A stretch of DNA of 64,000 bases from Amycolatopsis xylanica (lineage in GTDB: Bacteria; Actinomycetota; Actinomycetes; Mycobacteriales; Pseudonocardiaceae), in NCBI RefSeq assembly GCF_900107045.1, contig NZ_FNON01000004.1, forward strand, positions 62,001 to 126,000. The letters are read 5' to 3'. Shown here in pieces: positions 16,997 to 30,826 of this stretch. A model generated the notes under the pieces. That model made no database searches, was not told where the DNA came from, and saw only the letters and a program-made list of their open reading frames with translations. The position numbers and the translations under genes are program-made. Each line of letters opens with the position of its first letter. Within the stretch, counting starts at the first letter, position 1.

Positions 16997-17851
16997 CAGG
17001 CGGGCGACCAGCTCGATGAAGGCGGCGGTGACCGGGTCGGGGCGGTGGCGGGTGAACGCCGCGATCGGGCGCCGGACCGCCGGGGTCGGGAAGACGACGT
17101 TGACGGGGTCGGACGGGGCCAGGATGTTCGCGGGCACCAGCGCGGGCCCGAGCCCGGCCGCCGCGAGCCGGGGAGCGGCGCTGGTCTGCGCGGTGCGCAC
17201 GGCGACACGGGCGGTGAAGCCCGCCGCCGCACAGGCCTGGTCGACCACAGCCGCGAGGCCGTTGACCTGGTCGTAGTGCACCCACCGCCGGTCGGCGAGG
17301 TCGCTCAGCGCGAGCCCGTCCGGCGCCGCCTCGCCCGCGGGCAGCACGACCACGAACTCCTCGATGCCCAGTTCCCGGATCGGGCCCGCCCAGTCGTCGG
17401 GGCGGGGTCCGACGGCGACGTCCGCGAACCCGTCGCGGACCGACTCCTCCAGCTCGTCGCGGTGCGCGAACTCGCTCAGCCGCAGCTCGACCTGCGGATG
17501 CACGCGCTGCCATTCCTGCACCGCGGGCAGCAGCGCGCCCAGCGTCAGCGACTGGACGACCGCGACGTGCAGCTCGCCCGTCAACAGCCCCGCCGCACGC
17601 CGCCCGACCTCGCGCACGCGCCGCGCGTCGGCCAGCGTCGCACGCGCGACCGGCAGCACCTCCCGGCCCACCGGCGTCAGCACGACCTGGCGCGGCAAGC
17701 GCTCCAGCAGCGGCGCGCCCACGATCCGCTCGAGCTCGCGGACGCTGCGCGACAGCGCGGGCTGCGTCACCAGCAGCTCGGCGGCCGCGGCGGTGAACGT
17801 GCCGTGGTCGACCACCGCGACGAAGCATTCCAGCTGCCGGACCGTAACCAT
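16952..17851 (-). CDS. LysR-family transcriptional regulator
   Basis: This 299-residue regulator has the standard N-terminal winged helix (VRQLECFVAVVDHGTFTAAAAELLVTQPALSRSVRELE, residues 4-42) and a periplasmic-binding-like effector domain (about 90-295: GELHVAVVQSLT, ADVAVGPRPDDWAGPI, GLGPALVP). It is divergent from an SDR oxidoreductase gene with 94 bp between the starts, the usual layout in which a LysR protein controls the neighbour and itself. The effector is not predictable. The gene ends inside the cupin gene on the other strand. Confidence 0.88.
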   Translation of the reverse strand: MVTVRQLECFVAVVDHGTFTAAAAELLVTQPALSRSVRELERIVGAPLLERLPRQVVLTPVGREVLPVARATLADARRVREVGRRAAGLLTGELHVAVVQSLTLGALLPAVQEWQRVHPQVELRLSEFAHRDELEESVRDGFADVAVGPRPDDWAGPIRELGIEEFVVVLPAGEAAPDGLALSDLADRRWVHYDQVNGLAAVVDQACAAAGFTARVAVRTAQTSAAPRLAAAGLGPALVPANILAPSDPVNVVFPTPAVRRPIAAFTRHRPDPVTAAFIELVARLSAVVPPHLQRPVAE

Positions 17852-17945
17852 GCGCTCAGCTTATACATCGCAGCGGAAACAGGCATTGGACGCATGACCG
17901 CTCAGCCTCGAAGCTGGGTTCACCAACACCGAAGGAGTTTCAGCA

Positions 17946-18656
17946 ATGACCAGTGCATCCCGCCTCGAAGGCAGCCGCGTCGTCGTGATCGGCGCCGGTT
18001 CGGGCATCGGCCGCGCCATCGCCCACGCCGTCGCGAAGGCCGGTGCGACCGTACTCGTGTCCGGGCGCGATCAGCGCAAGCTCGAATGGACCGCAGGCGA
18101 ACTCGGCGGCGCCGAAGCCGTCGCCGTCGACCTGGCCGACGAGGACTCGATCGCCGCACTGGCGAGCAAAGCGGGCCAGGTCGACCACGTGATCAGCACC
18201 GCGGCCGCCGCGGCCAACGGCCCGCTCGCCGACCTCACCAAGCAGGCCATCGACACCGCCTTCGCCGCCAAGGTCACCGGCCCGCTCCTGCTCGCCAAGC
18301 ACTTCGACGTGACCGGCTCGATGCTCTTCTTCTCCGGCGTGATCGCCTGGCGCCCCGCTCCACAAAGGACGGTCATGGCCACCACCAACGGCGCGCTGGC
18401 CCACCTCGTCCAGGCACTGGCCGTCGAACTCGCCCCCGTCCGCGTCAACGCCGTCTCCCCCGGCATCGTCGACTCCGGCGCCTGGGACGGCATGGGCGAG
18501 GGCAAGGCCGCGTTCCTCGACTCGGTCGCCGCCAAGAACCCGGCACGCCGCGTCGGCTCGACCGAGGACCTGACCGAGGCCGCACTCTTCGCCCTCACCA
18601 ACCGGTTCACCACCGGCACCGTCCTGCACGTGGACGGCGGCGGCCGCCTCGCCTAA
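17946..18656 (+). CDS. Short-chain dehydrogenase-like protein lacking the YxxxK catalytic pair
   Basis: The 236-residue protein has a clear SDR Rossmann start (VVVIGAGSGIGRAIAHAV) and the C-terminal DGGGRLA end. At the active site, where SDRs have YxxxK, it reads MATTNGAL: Tyr is Met and Lys is Asn. The preceding serine region is SMLFFSG. This atypical branch of short SDR-like proteins is seen in actinobacteria, and normal hydride transfer chemistry is doubtful. It may bind a nucleotide and act differently. An AAGGAG site precedes the ATG. The divergent LysR protein is its likely regulator. Confidence 0.8.
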   Translation: MTSASRLEGSRVVVIGAGSGIGRAIAHAVAKAGATVLVSGRDQRKLEWTAGELGGAEAVAVDLADEDSIAALASKAGQVDHVISTAAAAANGPLADLTKQAIDTAFAAKVTGPLLLAKHFDVTGSMLFFSGVIAWRPAPQRTVMATTNGALAHLVQALAVELAPVRVNAVSPGIVDSGAWDGMGEGKAAFLDSVAAKNPARRVGSTEDLTEAALFALTNRFTTGTVLHVDGGGRLA

Positions 18657-18657
18657 A

Positions 18658-18705
18658 GGGTCGTGAGTGGTACGGCCGGTTCTAACCGGCCTAAACACTC
18701 ACGAG
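18658..18705. terminator. Palindrome family B, copy 3
   Basis: GGGTCGTGAGTG and AAACACTCACGAGC flank GGCCGGTTCTAACCGGCC. It lies between the convergent SDR and PGPGW-protein genes, and the stop codon of the leftward gene (18699-18701) sits inside the right arm. It is a probable bidirectional terminator. Confidence 0.78.
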
Positions 18706-19121
18706 CTTTTGGCCGACTCCCGGCGTGCTTTGACGCGGCGGTAGCTCCAGATCAGCAGCGCGAACAGGATGATCGACGAGATGATCAGGCTCGACCCGGT
18801 GCTCCACCCGGGCCACGGCAGCCACGGGAACACGCGCAGGCCCCACAGGATCCCGGCGGCGAGCAGGCCCAGCCCGGCGAGCACCGAACCGGCGATCCGC
18901 AGCGGCGACGAGACGCTGTCCTCGGCGGCCTTCATCGCGCGTTCCTGCACGGGGTCGACGAAGCGTTCCAGCGCCGGGAACTCGTTCGCGAGAATGAGGA
19001 GACCGGCGAGCACCAGCAGCAGACCGGGGCCGGGCAACACCAGCAGGACCACGCCGACGATCACCAGCACACCGCCGGCCACCGTCAACGCCACCCGCTT
19101 GACCGGATTGACCGCTGCCAC
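18699..19121 (-). CDS. Small PGPGW/TIGR02611-type membrane protein
   Basis: The GTG at 19121 is chosen because GGAGG lies six bases upstream. The 140-residue protein has a hydrophobic pair (VALTVAGGVLVIVGVVLLVL and LLLVLAGLLILA) joined by LPGPG, the hallmark of the PGPGW family. A short amphipathic stretch and a second pair of membrane segments follow, then a basic tail (YRRVKARRESAKSS). The role is unknown. It is convergent with the SDR gene and ends within the family B palindrome. Confidence 0.78.
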   Translation of the reverse strand: MAAVNPVKRVALTVAGGVLVIVGVVLLVLPGPGLLLVLAGLLILANEFPALERFVDPVQERAMKAAEDSVSSPLRIAGSVLAGLGLLAAGILWGLRVFPWLPWPGWSTGSSLIISSIILFALLIWSYRRVKARRESAKSS

Positions 19122-19175
19122 TTGGTTCCTCCTCGCGAAAGTCACGCCCGGAACCCGATCATGGCACGAAACCGG

Positions 19176-20474
19176 TCATTTCCCCGTGACGCACTGGATG
19201 GCCAGCAGGGCGATGTCGTCGTGATCGGCGTCACCCAGCCATTGCTGGACCGACCGGCGCACCTCGTCGACGGCGGCGGGCGCGTCCTCGCCGCCGCAGC
19301 CGGACAGGGCCTTGCGCAACCGTTCGGCGCCATAAAGCTCGGTGCGGTCGGCGAAGCCGCGTGCCTCGGTGATGCCGTCGGTGTAGAGCAGGCAGAGGTC
19401 GCCTTCGGCCAGGTCGACGGTGCATTCCGCGAACTTGGCCTGGGGTGAGATGCCGACGAGCATGCCGGCCAGCACCGGTTCCTCGACCTCGCCGGTGTGG
19501 CGCAGCACCAGTGGCGGCGGGTGGCCGCCGGTGGCGATCGTGAGCCGGACGCCGCCCGCGTGTTCCATGATCGAGCCGACGATCAGGGTGGCGAACCGGC
19601 TGCTGCCCGCGTTGAGCATGGTCTGGTTGAGGAGGCTGAGCAGCCGGTCGCCGCTGCGCTCGACCAGCTGCAACGCGGCCAGCGCGTGCCGCACGCGGCC
19701 GGTCAGGGCGGCGGCGGCCGCGCCGTTGCCGCAGACGTCGCCCAGCACGAACATGGCGCTGCCGTCGGAGCGCGGGTGCACGTCATAGAAGTCGCCGCCG
19801 ACGCCGAGCGGGCCGTCGCCTGGCTCGTACCAGACGGCCATCTCGGTGCCGGTCACGTGCGGCAGCTCGGGCGGGCGCAAAGTGCTCTGGAGGCCGTACG
19901 CGGCGTCCTTCCACCGCTCGTGCTTGAGCGCTCCGGCCAGCGTCGACGCGGCGCGCTGCGCGAACGCGGTCGACGCGTCCGCCTGCCGGTCGCCGAAGAC
20001 GGCTTCGTCCTTCAGCCTGCCGAAGACCAGCGCGCCGGGGATGCCGTGCTCGTCCTCGGCCAGTGAGACCACGGACAACCGGGCGCAGCGCGCGAGCGAA
20101 CCCGCGAACGCTTGCGGCAGTGCCTTGATCTCGGCCTGCGGGAGTTCGGCGGTGGCGATGCCCGCGGTGCTGGTGACGGCCCTGGCCAAGGTGGAGGCGA
20201 ACTCGACGGGCACCTTGCGGACCCGGCCATGTTCCACCGGGCGGCCCCGCTCCTGGCGCCACCACTCCCAGCGGCCACGGGTGGTGGGCAGCACGAGCAG
20301 CGCGACGTCGCCGAGCGGCCCGACGGCGAGTTCCGCGATCAGGCGGGCGGCTCGCTCCAGGTCGAGCATGCCGATCAGCCTGGCTCCGACGTCGGCGAGG
20401 TAGCCCTCGACGGAGGGGCCGCGCGTCGCCGGGCTGAGCCCGGCCTCGCGTCCGGTCACCGGCCCTGCTGCCAT
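19176..20474 (-). CDS. PP2C-like SpoIIE/RsbU-type serine phosphatase with N-terminal sensory domain
   Basis: The 432-residue protein has an N-terminal alpha/beta region of about 185 residues resembling a GAF domain, a linker helix (FAQRAASTLAGALKHERWKDAAYGLQSTLRP), then the SpoIIE phosphatase domain. The metal-binding Asp residues lie in VGGDFYDV, LGDVCGNG, YTDGITEA and the C-terminal DADHDDIALLA. RsbU-type enzymes dephosphorylate STAS anti-sigma antagonists and so free a stress sigma factor. A STAS protein lies at 26.6-27.0 kb, and a poly-HAMP kinase is divergent from this gene, so these may act together. AGGAGG precedes the ATG. Confidence 0.88.
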   Translation of the reverse strand: MAAGPVTGREAGLSPATRGPSVEGYLADVGARLIGMLDLERAARLIAELAVGPLGDVALLVLPTTRGRWEWWRQERGRPVEHGRVRKVPVEFASTLARAVTSTAGIATAELPQAEIKALPQAFAGSLARCARLSVVSLAEDEHGIPGALVFGRLKDEAVFGDRQADASTAFAQRAASTLAGALKHERWKDAAYGLQSTLRPPELPHVTGTEMAVWYEPGDGPLGVGGDFYDVHPRSDGSAMFVLGDVCGNGAAAAALTGRVRHALAALQLVERSGDRLLSLLNQTMLNAGSSRFATLIVGSIMEHAGGVRLTIATGGHPPPLVLRHTGEVEEPVLAGMLVGISPQAKFAECTVDLAEGDLCLLYTDGITEARGFADRTELYGAERLRKALSGCGGEDAPAAVDEVRRSVQQWLGDADHDDIALLAIQCVTGK

Positions 20475-20616
20475 CTCGAAGTTACCTCCTGCCCCAGCGT
20501 AGCGGACCGACCACGGTGCGCTGTGGCCTCGTTGGCAGGCTGTGTCGAAGCATAGAGCGAATCATGGGAGGCTGAACAACGACCATGCGACCCTCGGCAA
20601 GGTGGAAAGAGCGAGC

Positions 20617-25236
<4,620 letters not shown>

Positions 25237-25241
25237 GGACC

Positions 25242-25300
25242 GGGATAAAGCGGGCTTTATCCCGGGGTGCTTTTCCCCGGGATAAAGCCCGCTTTATCCC
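25242..25300. terminator. Palindrome family A, copy 2
   Basis: Two facing 22-bp units (25242-25263 and 25279-25300) have a CTTTT-containing loop. They fill the 70-bp gap between the convergent kinase and SDR genes and would end both transcripts. Confidence 0.82.
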
Positions 25301-25306
25301 GTCTGG

Positions 25307-26083
25307 CTAGGCCTGAGCGGCGAAAATGCCCGCCAAGCCGTCGAGTTGCTGCTCGAGCACGTCCAGCCCGCCGTCGAGCCGGATGACCTGCCCCGTCGCC
25401 GCGCCGAAACCGTCGTCGGCGAGCAGTGCGATCGCGCGGCCGATGTCCGACGGCTCCAGCAGGCGCCCGGCGACCGAACGCTCGCGCAGGTAGTCCGTCG
25501 CCGCGCCCGGCAGCACGGCGGCGGTCGCGTCGGTGTGGACCGGGCCGGGCGCGACCGTGTTGACCGTGATCCCCGAGCGGGCCGCGTCCGCAGCGACATG
25601 ACGGCTGAAGGTGTTCAGCGCGGCCTTCGCGGTCGAATGCGCGATGACGCTGCCGACCTTGTCCGCCGCCGTGCTGGACACGTAGACGATCCGGCCGGCA
25701 CCGCGCGGCCGCATCAGCTCCAGCACCTGCTGGGTCAGGAAGTACACGCCGGACAGTTCGCCGTCGACCTTCGCCGCGAAGTCCTCCCACGGCAGCGCGG
25801 CCAGCGGGGCGAACGGCGGGTTGGCCGTGTTCGCGTTGCACACCAGCACATCCACGCGCCCGCCCGCGCGGGAGACCAGCTCCGCCACCTGCGCCGGATC
25901 CCGCACGTCGGCCTGTAGCGCTTCGGCCGAGCCGCCCGCGGCCGTGATGTCCTTGACGACGAGGGCGGCGGCGGCCGCGTCGCGGTGGTAGTTGACGAGG
26001 ACGTGGTAGCCCCGGTGCCCGAGTTCGCGGGCGGTGGCCGCGCCGATGCCGCGCCCGGCTCCGCTGACGATGGCGAGTTTCAT
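25307..26083 (-). CDS. SDR-family oxidoreductase with His in place of the catalytic Tyr
   Basis: The ATG at 26083 has AGGAG at good spacing. The 258-residue protein begins MKLAIVSGAGRGIGAATARE, the classic SDR nucleotide-binding turn, with NANTAN and VYVSSTAADKVGS as expected. The catalytic YxxxK position reads HSTAKAAL, so the Lys is kept but the Tyr is His. Activity may be altered. It otherwise resembles FabG-like 3-oxoacyl reductases, with DAARSGITVNTVAPGP and the C-terminal IRLDGGL. It is divergent from an HxlR regulator across an 84-bp spacer with a palindrome, so the regulator probably controls it. Confidence 0.85.
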   Translation of the reverse strand: MKLAIVSGAGRGIGAATARELGHRGYHVLVNYHRDAAAAALVVKDITAAGGSAEALQADVRDPAQVAELVSRAGGRVDVLVCNANTANPPFAPLAALPWEDFAAKVDGELSGVYFLTQQVLELMRPRGAGRIVYVSSTAADKVGSVIAHSTAKAALNTFSRHVAADAARSGITVNTVAPGPVHTDATAAVLPGAATDYLRERSVAGRLLEPSDIGRAIALLADDGFGAATGQVIRLDGGLDVLEQQLDGLAGIFAAQA

Positions 26084-26125
26084 GGTTTCTCCTTTGGTTC
26101 CAAGGAGACCGAAGCTAGCCATCTG

Positions 26126-26142
26126 ACTTACTTTTCGTAAGT
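26126..26142. promoter_or_regulatory. Palindromic operator between SDR and HxlR genes
   Basis: ACTTAC-TTTTC-GTAAGT is a perfect inverted repeat. A further TACTGTTTGGTAAG half-match lies at 26146-26159. It sits in the shared promoter region 26 bp before the HxlR start, the usual place for an HxlR/MarR-type operator. Confidence 0.65.
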
Positions 26143-26167
26143 ACATACTGTTTGGTAAGCTCCTGAG

Positions 26168-26566
26168 ATGCAGGACGGCTTGCTGATCAGCGACGGTGAC
26201 CCCGCACCGGTGGGTGACGTATTCAACAAAGACTGCGCGGGCCGTGTGATCGTCGAGCACATCACCGGCCGGTGGTCGGCGCTGATCATCGCGGCGCTCA
26301 AACCCGGACCGCTGCGGTTCTCCGAGTTGCGCGACAAGATCGACGGCGTCAGCGAGAAGATGCTTTCCCAGAAGCTGCGGCTGCTGGTGCGCGACGGCCT
26401 GATCGATCGCACGGTCGAGCCGTCGGTCCCGCCCAAGGTGAGCTACGAGCTCAGCGAACTCGGGCGCGGGGTCTCACGGCCGCTGGACGGCCTGGTGCGC
26501 TGGATCGCGGCGAACGGGCACGCGGTGCTCGCCGCCCAGCAACGCCACGACAGAGGAACGGGATAA
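26168..26566 (+). CDS. HxlR-family transcriptional regulator
   Basis: The 132-residue protein has the HxlR winged helix: ITGRWSALIIAALKPGPLRFSELRDKIDGVSEKMLSQKLRLLVRDGLIDRTVEPSVPPKVSYELSELG runs through the domain in the normal order. A single cysteine (KDCAGR, about residue 23) lies just before the helix. In some HxlR/YodB proteins such a cysteine senses electrophiles or quinones, so redox sensing is possible. It is divergent from an SDR gene, which it probably represses through the palindrome at 26126. Its TAA stop lies inside a family A palindrome. Confidence 0.87.
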   Translation: MQDGLLISDGDPAPVGDVFNKDCAGRVIVEHITGRWSALIIAALKPGPLRFSELRDKIDGVSEKMLSQKLRLLVRDGLIDRTVEPSVPPKVSYELSELGRGVSRPLDGLVRWIAANGHAVLAAQQRHDRGTG

Positions 26567-26608
26567 AGCGGGCTTTACGCCGGTCTGGGATAAAGCCCGC
26601 TTTATCCC
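26560..26608. terminator. Palindrome family A, copy 3 (imperfect)
   Basis: The left unit has decayed (GGGATAAAGC then GGGCTTTACGCC, 26560-26581) while the right unit is intact (26587-26608, within TCTGGGATAAAG...CCCAGA). It lies between the convergent HxlR and STAS genes and includes the HxlR stop codon. Confidence 0.75.
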
Positions 26609-26619
26609 AGACCGTCTGG

Positions 26620-26967
26620 TCAGGCGGGGTCGCGGGCGTCGCGCGAGACGATGTCGAGGAGCTGGTCCAGCCCGGCCGCGGTGAGCGCGCGCAGCACCGC
26701 GCGCTGCTCCACCACGATGCTCACGGGCACGCCCTGCTCCTGGCCGCTCTGGTGGGCCTGGATCAGCGCGGACATGCCGGACGACGACAGGAAGGTGACC
26801 CCGGCGAGGTCGGCCACGACGGTCATCGGCGGTCTGGCGGCGTCCAGCGCCGTGCGCAGTGCGTTTTCCAGCTCGGGGGTGGAGATGAGGTCGATCTCCC
26901 CGCGGGCGGTCACCGTGGTGACCGTTTCGCCCTTCTCGAGGGTGACCTCGAACAGCTCAGCAACCAC
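26620..26967 (-). CDS. STAS-domain anti-sigma factor antagonist
   Basis: The 115-residue single STAS domain has the SpoIIAA/RsbV pattern: ARGEIDLISTPELENAL at the start, ADLAGVTFLSSSGMSALI with the phosphorylatable Ser in LSSSG, and VVEQRAVLRALTAAGLDQLL after it. When unphosphorylated such proteins bind an RsbW-like kinase and free its sigma factor. No RsbW-like kinase is adjacent, but an RsbU-like phosphatase lies 6 kb away on the same strand. The start is a GTG (26967), and the stop abuts a family A palindrome. Confidence 0.88.
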   Translation of the reverse strand: MVAELFEVTLEKGETVTTVTARGEIDLISTPELENALRTALDAARPPMTVVADLAGVTFLSSSGMSALIQAHQSGQEQGVPVSIVVEQRAVLRALTAAGLDQLLDIVSRDARDPA

Positions 26968-27060
26968 AGCGTCTCCGTTTCTGCGCGTGCGCGGATTCCA
27001 GACGGCTGGTTGCTCAACCTTTCCGGTGTGCCCCGAGCCTAGCGCACCGCTTCAGCGGGC

Positions 27061-29658
27061 TCAGTGCCCAGCTCCGAAGCAGACGAAGCCCGCGGCCGCC
27101 ACGAGACCGGCGTGTCCGTTGCCGCGCAACGCCTTCTGGGCGTCGGCCAGCGCGACGGCCGGCCGCAGGCCCTCGGCGAGTCCTCGATGGAACTCGATCA
27201 TCAGGGGCGCGGTCTCGGCGTCGGGGACCGGCACGACCGGAGCGACGAGCTGGACGGTGCCGCGGGCCATGAACGTCGCGCTGAGGCCGAGCAGCTCGTC
27301 GCCGGTGCAGACCACGGACCGGCCGCTGTCGCAGGAGGCCAGCACGACCAGGCGCGGCACCCGGTCGAGCCGTTCCAGGTCGTGCACGACCAGCGGCCCG
27401 TCGTGCAGCCGCAGGTCGGAGAACAGCGGCTGGTCGACGGCGAGCCTGCCGTGCGCGGCCAGGTGCAGCACGTCGGCCGACGCGACCGCCTTCAGCACCG
27501 CGTCCACCGTGGCCGCGGCGCCTGCCAGCGGGGTCGTGCCGTGCAGCGCGGCGACGGCGTGCGCCTCGTGGTGCGCGCCGGTGAGCCCGGGGCCCGCCGC
27601 GACGGCGACCGTGCCGAACGGCCCGCCGCGCCGGGCCACGACGGCGTGCCACAGCGTGGCGGACGGCGAGACGGTGACCGGACGTCCGTGGCACGAGGGC
27701 AGCACCGACCACGGCACGCTGTGCAGCGGCCCGGTCGGCACCAGCACCAGCGGCCGGTCGCCGACCTCGGGCAACGCGGTGAACAGCGCCCGGTCGAGCG
27801 CGGCGGCGGCACTGTCGAGCAGGGTCATCGCGGCGGCACGCGAAGCCGCGCTCCCGCCGCGACTGGCCAGCCGGTGCAGCGCGAACGGCAGCCGGTCGAC
27901 GAGATCGGCCACCGGCGCGGCCTGGCCGAGCGTGGCCAGCCGTATCCGGCCGTCGACCAGCGTCACCGCGTGCAGCACCCCGTCCAGCTGCACGAACTCG
28001 ACGAGCGCGCGGTCGCCGAGCGCGGGTGTCTTCACCGGCTCGACGCCCTCGACCGGCGCGCCGGGACGCAGCCGGACGTGGTCGCGGATCCGGCGTTCGA
28101 GCGCGGCCTGCCTGGTGCGCAGCCCGGCCTGGCCGTAGCGGTAGATCTGCTCGGCCGTGGCTCGCAGTTCGGCCAGCAACGCGGCGAGTTCGGGGTCGTC
28201 AGGCGGCCGGACCGGGCGGTGCGCGAGCCTGCTCGCGCGGCCGCGTTCGGCCCATTCGAAGACCGCCGCCGGTTTGCCCGAGCGCAGCGCGAACCGCAGC
28301 CCCAGCTCGCTCAGCTCGATCCGGTGCGCGGCCGAGTGCGCGCGCAGGTCGGTCGCGCCGAGCGCGGCGGCGTGCTCGTCGAGGATGCGCAGCCCGGCAC
28401 GGACCGCGCGGGTGGTCGCGCGGGCGTCGCCGTCCTCCCAGGCCAGCAACGCCCGCGCGTACCACCCGCGTGCGCGCAAAGCCGCAGGTCCACGCCGGGT
28501 CGACGCGCTCGCGGCGACCAGGTAGGCCCGCCCGCGAGCCCGGTCACCGCGGTCGAACGCCAGCCGCGCGGCGGCGAGCCTGGCTTCCAGCGCCGACGCG
28601 GGCCAGCCCGCCGCGGTGAGCGTCTCGACCATGGTTTCGACGCGGCCGCCGGCCATTCGCGTGCCCAGTCCCGACGCGAGCCGCGCGCGCAGGATGGCGA
28701 GCTGGGCGAGTTCGGCCCATTCGGACCGGCGCTGGCGCGTGAACTCCCGCCGCGCCCGCGTCGCCTGGTCGAGCGCGGTCGCCCAGTCCTGCCCGAGCTG
28801 CGCGGCTTGCGCGACGAGCAACCGGGCGGGCGGGATCAGCAAGCGCCGGCGTTCGTTCTCGAACGCCTCGACCGCCCGGCCCGCCGCTTCCCCGGCTTCG
28901 GCACGCGCGCCGACCGAGAGCAGCAGTTCGGCCTGGTCGGAGAACACCGGCCCGAGCTGCCCGCCCAGCTCGCCGATGAGGTGCTCGGCCCGGCTGAGGT
29001 GCGCGAGCGCGGCGGGCACGTCGCCGCGCACCGTCTCGAGGAAACCCAGGTTCTCGGCGATGATCCCGACCGCGAGCTGCCTGCCGAGCCGCCTGGCCAG
29101 CGCGTCGGCCTCGGTCAGATCGGCCTCCGCCGCGGCGAACGCGTACCGCTCGGTGAACAGGATCCCGCGGTTGACCAAGGTGCGCTGCAAACTGATCTGG
29201 TCGCCGGACCGGCGCAGCAGCGGAACGGCGACCTGGTACTCGGCCTGCGCCTGATCCAGCCTGCCGATCTGGTGCAGCAGATCCGCGCGCTGCGCCCGGG
29301 CCCGCGCGACGCCGCGCGCGTCGAGCGTCTCGACGGCCAGCTCGATCTCGCGCAGCGCGGCGTCGGGCCTGCCCCGCTGCAGCAAGGCGGCGGCCAGCAG
29401 GATCCGCGCCTCCCCTGCGAGCACCGGGCAGCCGCCCGCGAAGTCGATCGACCGCCGCAGATGCCGGATCGCCCCTGCGACGTCCTTCTGCAGCACGGCC
29501 CGCCCCCAGGCCCGCTCGGCCATGGAAACGGCTTCCTTGTCCCCCTCGCGCAGCGCCCGGACGGCGGCCCGCTCGGCGACCGGCGCCGCCCGGCCGGCGT
29601 CGACGTCGGCACGGCGCAGCGCGGCGAGCGCCTGCTGCCGTGCCGTCGGTCTGTCCAC
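27061..29658 (-). CDS. TPR-CHAT caspase-like protease
   Basis: The protein is about 865 residues if it starts at GTG 29658; the exact start is uncertain. Residues to about 560 form an alpha-solenoid of TPR-like helix pairs (such as ARILLAAALLQRGRPDAALREIELAVETLDARG). The C-terminal CHAT domain carries the caspase-like dyad: His736 in LHLAAHGRL and Cys776 in VLASCDSG. It also has the family's LVLVPTGPLHSVPWSVLPS. CHAT proteases are activated by TPR-bound signals and cut partner proteins in bacterial conflict and programmed-death systems. It is divergent from a cytosolic subtilase gene. The target is not known. Confidence 0.88.
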   Translation of the reverse strand: MDRPTARQQALAALRRADVDAGRAAPVAERAAVRALREGDKEAVSMAERAWGRAVLQKDVAGAIRHLRRSIDFAGGCPVLAGEARILLAAALLQRGRPDAALREIELAVETLDARGVARARAQRADLLHQIGRLDQAQAEYQVAVPLLRRSGDQISLQRTLVNRGILFTERYAFAAAEADLTEADALARRLGRQLAVGIIAENLGFLETVRGDVPAALAHLSRAEHLIGELGGQLGPVFSDQAELLLSVGARAEAGEAAGRAVEAFENERRRLLIPPARLLVAQAAQLGQDWATALDQATRARREFTRQRRSEWAELAQLAILRARLASGLGTRMAGGRVETMVETLTAAGWPASALEARLAAARLAFDRGDRARGRAYLVAASASTRRGPAALRARGWYARALLAWEDGDARATTRAVRAGLRILDEHAAALGATDLRAHSAAHRIELSELGLRFALRSGKPAAVFEWAERGRASRLAHRPVRPPDDPELAALLAELRATAEQIYRYGQAGLRTRQAALERRIRDHVRLRPGAPVEGVEPVKTPALGDRALVEFVQLDGVLHAVTLVDGRIRLATLGQAAPVADLVDRLPFALHRLASRGGSAASRAAAMTLLDSAAAALDRALFTALPEVGDRPLVLVPTGPLHSVPWSVLPSCHGRPVTVSPSATLWHAVVARRGGPFGTVAVAAGPGLTGAHHEAHAVAALHGTTPLAGAAATVDAVLKAVASADVLHLAAHGRLAVDQPLFSDLRLHDGPLVVHDLERLDRVPRLVVLASCDSGRSVVCTGDELLGLSATFMARGTVQLVAPVVPVPDAETAPLMIEFHRGLAEGLRPAVALADAQKALRGNGHAGLVAAAGFVCFGAGH

Positions 29659-29770
29659 CCCGAAAGCATGAACGGTGCGGGCCCGGAGTGAAACGAAATT
29701 CGCGGGAGTGGGATCAAACCGGTGGCGAAGCACTCCGGTGAGGTAGTGACCCAGGAAGGCAGGCTCCCCC

Positions 29771-30826
29771 ATGACCGAGCACGATGAGCTGATCGTCGAC
29801 ACCGCAGACCTCGACGCCGTGACCGCCGCGCTGAAGAACCTCGGCGCCTGGGGCGGTGACTGGGAGGTCAGCGAGGACCTGGGGCTGGCGCTGCTGCGGA
29901 ACCTGAAGGTCGGCACGGGCGCCGAGCTGGACACGCTGATCACCGACCTGAACGCGAAGCTGCTGTCGGCGGGCGGCGCGCCGCCGCTGCTCGGCAAGAA
30001 CGACTCGGCGGTCATCGGCTACCCGCAGCACAAGGGCATCCTCGACCCGCTGGACACCGAGGTCGAGGTCGTGGTCGGCCCGCCGTCCGGTGGCGCGGGC
30101 ATCCACGTCGGCGTGGTCGACACGCCGCTGTTCCGGCACTCGACCTTCGGCGGCGAAGTGGTGGCCGACGAGGAGATCGTCATCGGCGAGACGGACATCG
30201 TCGACGTCTGGGCCGGGCACGCCACCTTCGTGGTCGGCAAGATCCGCGAACACGCGGCGGGCGCCCGGATCACCGTCAAGGCCGGGCTCGACGGCACCAG
30301 CGGCGCCCGCTCGCTCTGGGAGACCGCGCGCAAGATCGCGAGCTTCCGGCACACCGACATCAAAATCCTGAACCTGTCGCTCGGTGTGGTGACCGAGAAC
30401 GACGTGGAGCCGCTCGCGCTGCGGCGCGCGCTCGACCGGCTCGGCGACGACGTGGTGGTCGTCGCGGCCGCGGGCAACCGGCGGCTGACGTCGAATCCGC
30501 TCAAGATCTTCCCGGCCGCGTTCGACGACGTCATCGCGGTCGGCGCGCTGGACGCTCCGTTCTCGATGGATCGCCCGTGGGTGGACCTGGAAGCACCGGG
30601 CATCGTCCAGCAGGGCGCTTACGTCGTCGGCGAGGTGGATCTGCTGGAGTTCGCGCACACCTCGTTCACCGGCAAGGCCACCTGGAGCGGCACGTCGTTC
30701 GCGGCGGCGACCGTCACCGGCGCGCTCGCGCAAGCGATGGGTGAAGGACTTTCCGGCGCCGCGGCGCTCGCGGCCGTCACCGAGGGTCCCGGCGCGGTGG
30801 CCAAAAAGGTCGCTTACCCGCGATGA
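29771..30826 (+). CDS. Cytosolic S8 subtilisin-like serine peptidase
   Basis: The 351-residue protein has no signal peptide and no obvious inhibitory propeptide, though residues 1-100 are an extra alpha/beta region. The catalytic triad is visible: Asp117 in VGVVDTPLF, His150 in WAGHATFVVG and Ser309 in WSGTSFAAATVTG, with oxyanion Asn236 in AAAGNRR. It is divergent from the CHAT protease (112 bp apart). Its stop overlaps the start of an ECF sigma gene (ATGA), so the three genes that follow are coupled. An intracellular protease next to a CHAT protease suggests a proteolytic cascade, which is inference. Confidence 0.9.
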   Translation: MTEHDELIVDTADLDAVTAALKNLGAWGGDWEVSEDLGLALLRNLKVGTGAELDTLITDLNAKLLSAGGAPPLLGKNDSAVIGYPQHKGILDPLDTEVEVVVGPPSGGAGIHVGVVDTPLFRHSTFGGEVVADEEIVIGETDIVDVWAGHATFVVGKIREHAAGARITVKAGLDGTSGARSLWETARKIASFRHTDIKILNLSLGVVTENDVEPLALRRALDRLGDDVVVVAAAGNRRLTSNPLKIFPAAFDDVIAVGALDAPFSMDRPWVDLEAPGIVQQGAYVVGEVDLLEFAHTSFTGKATWSGTSFAAATVTGALAQAMGEGLSGAAALAAVTEGPGAVAKKVAYPR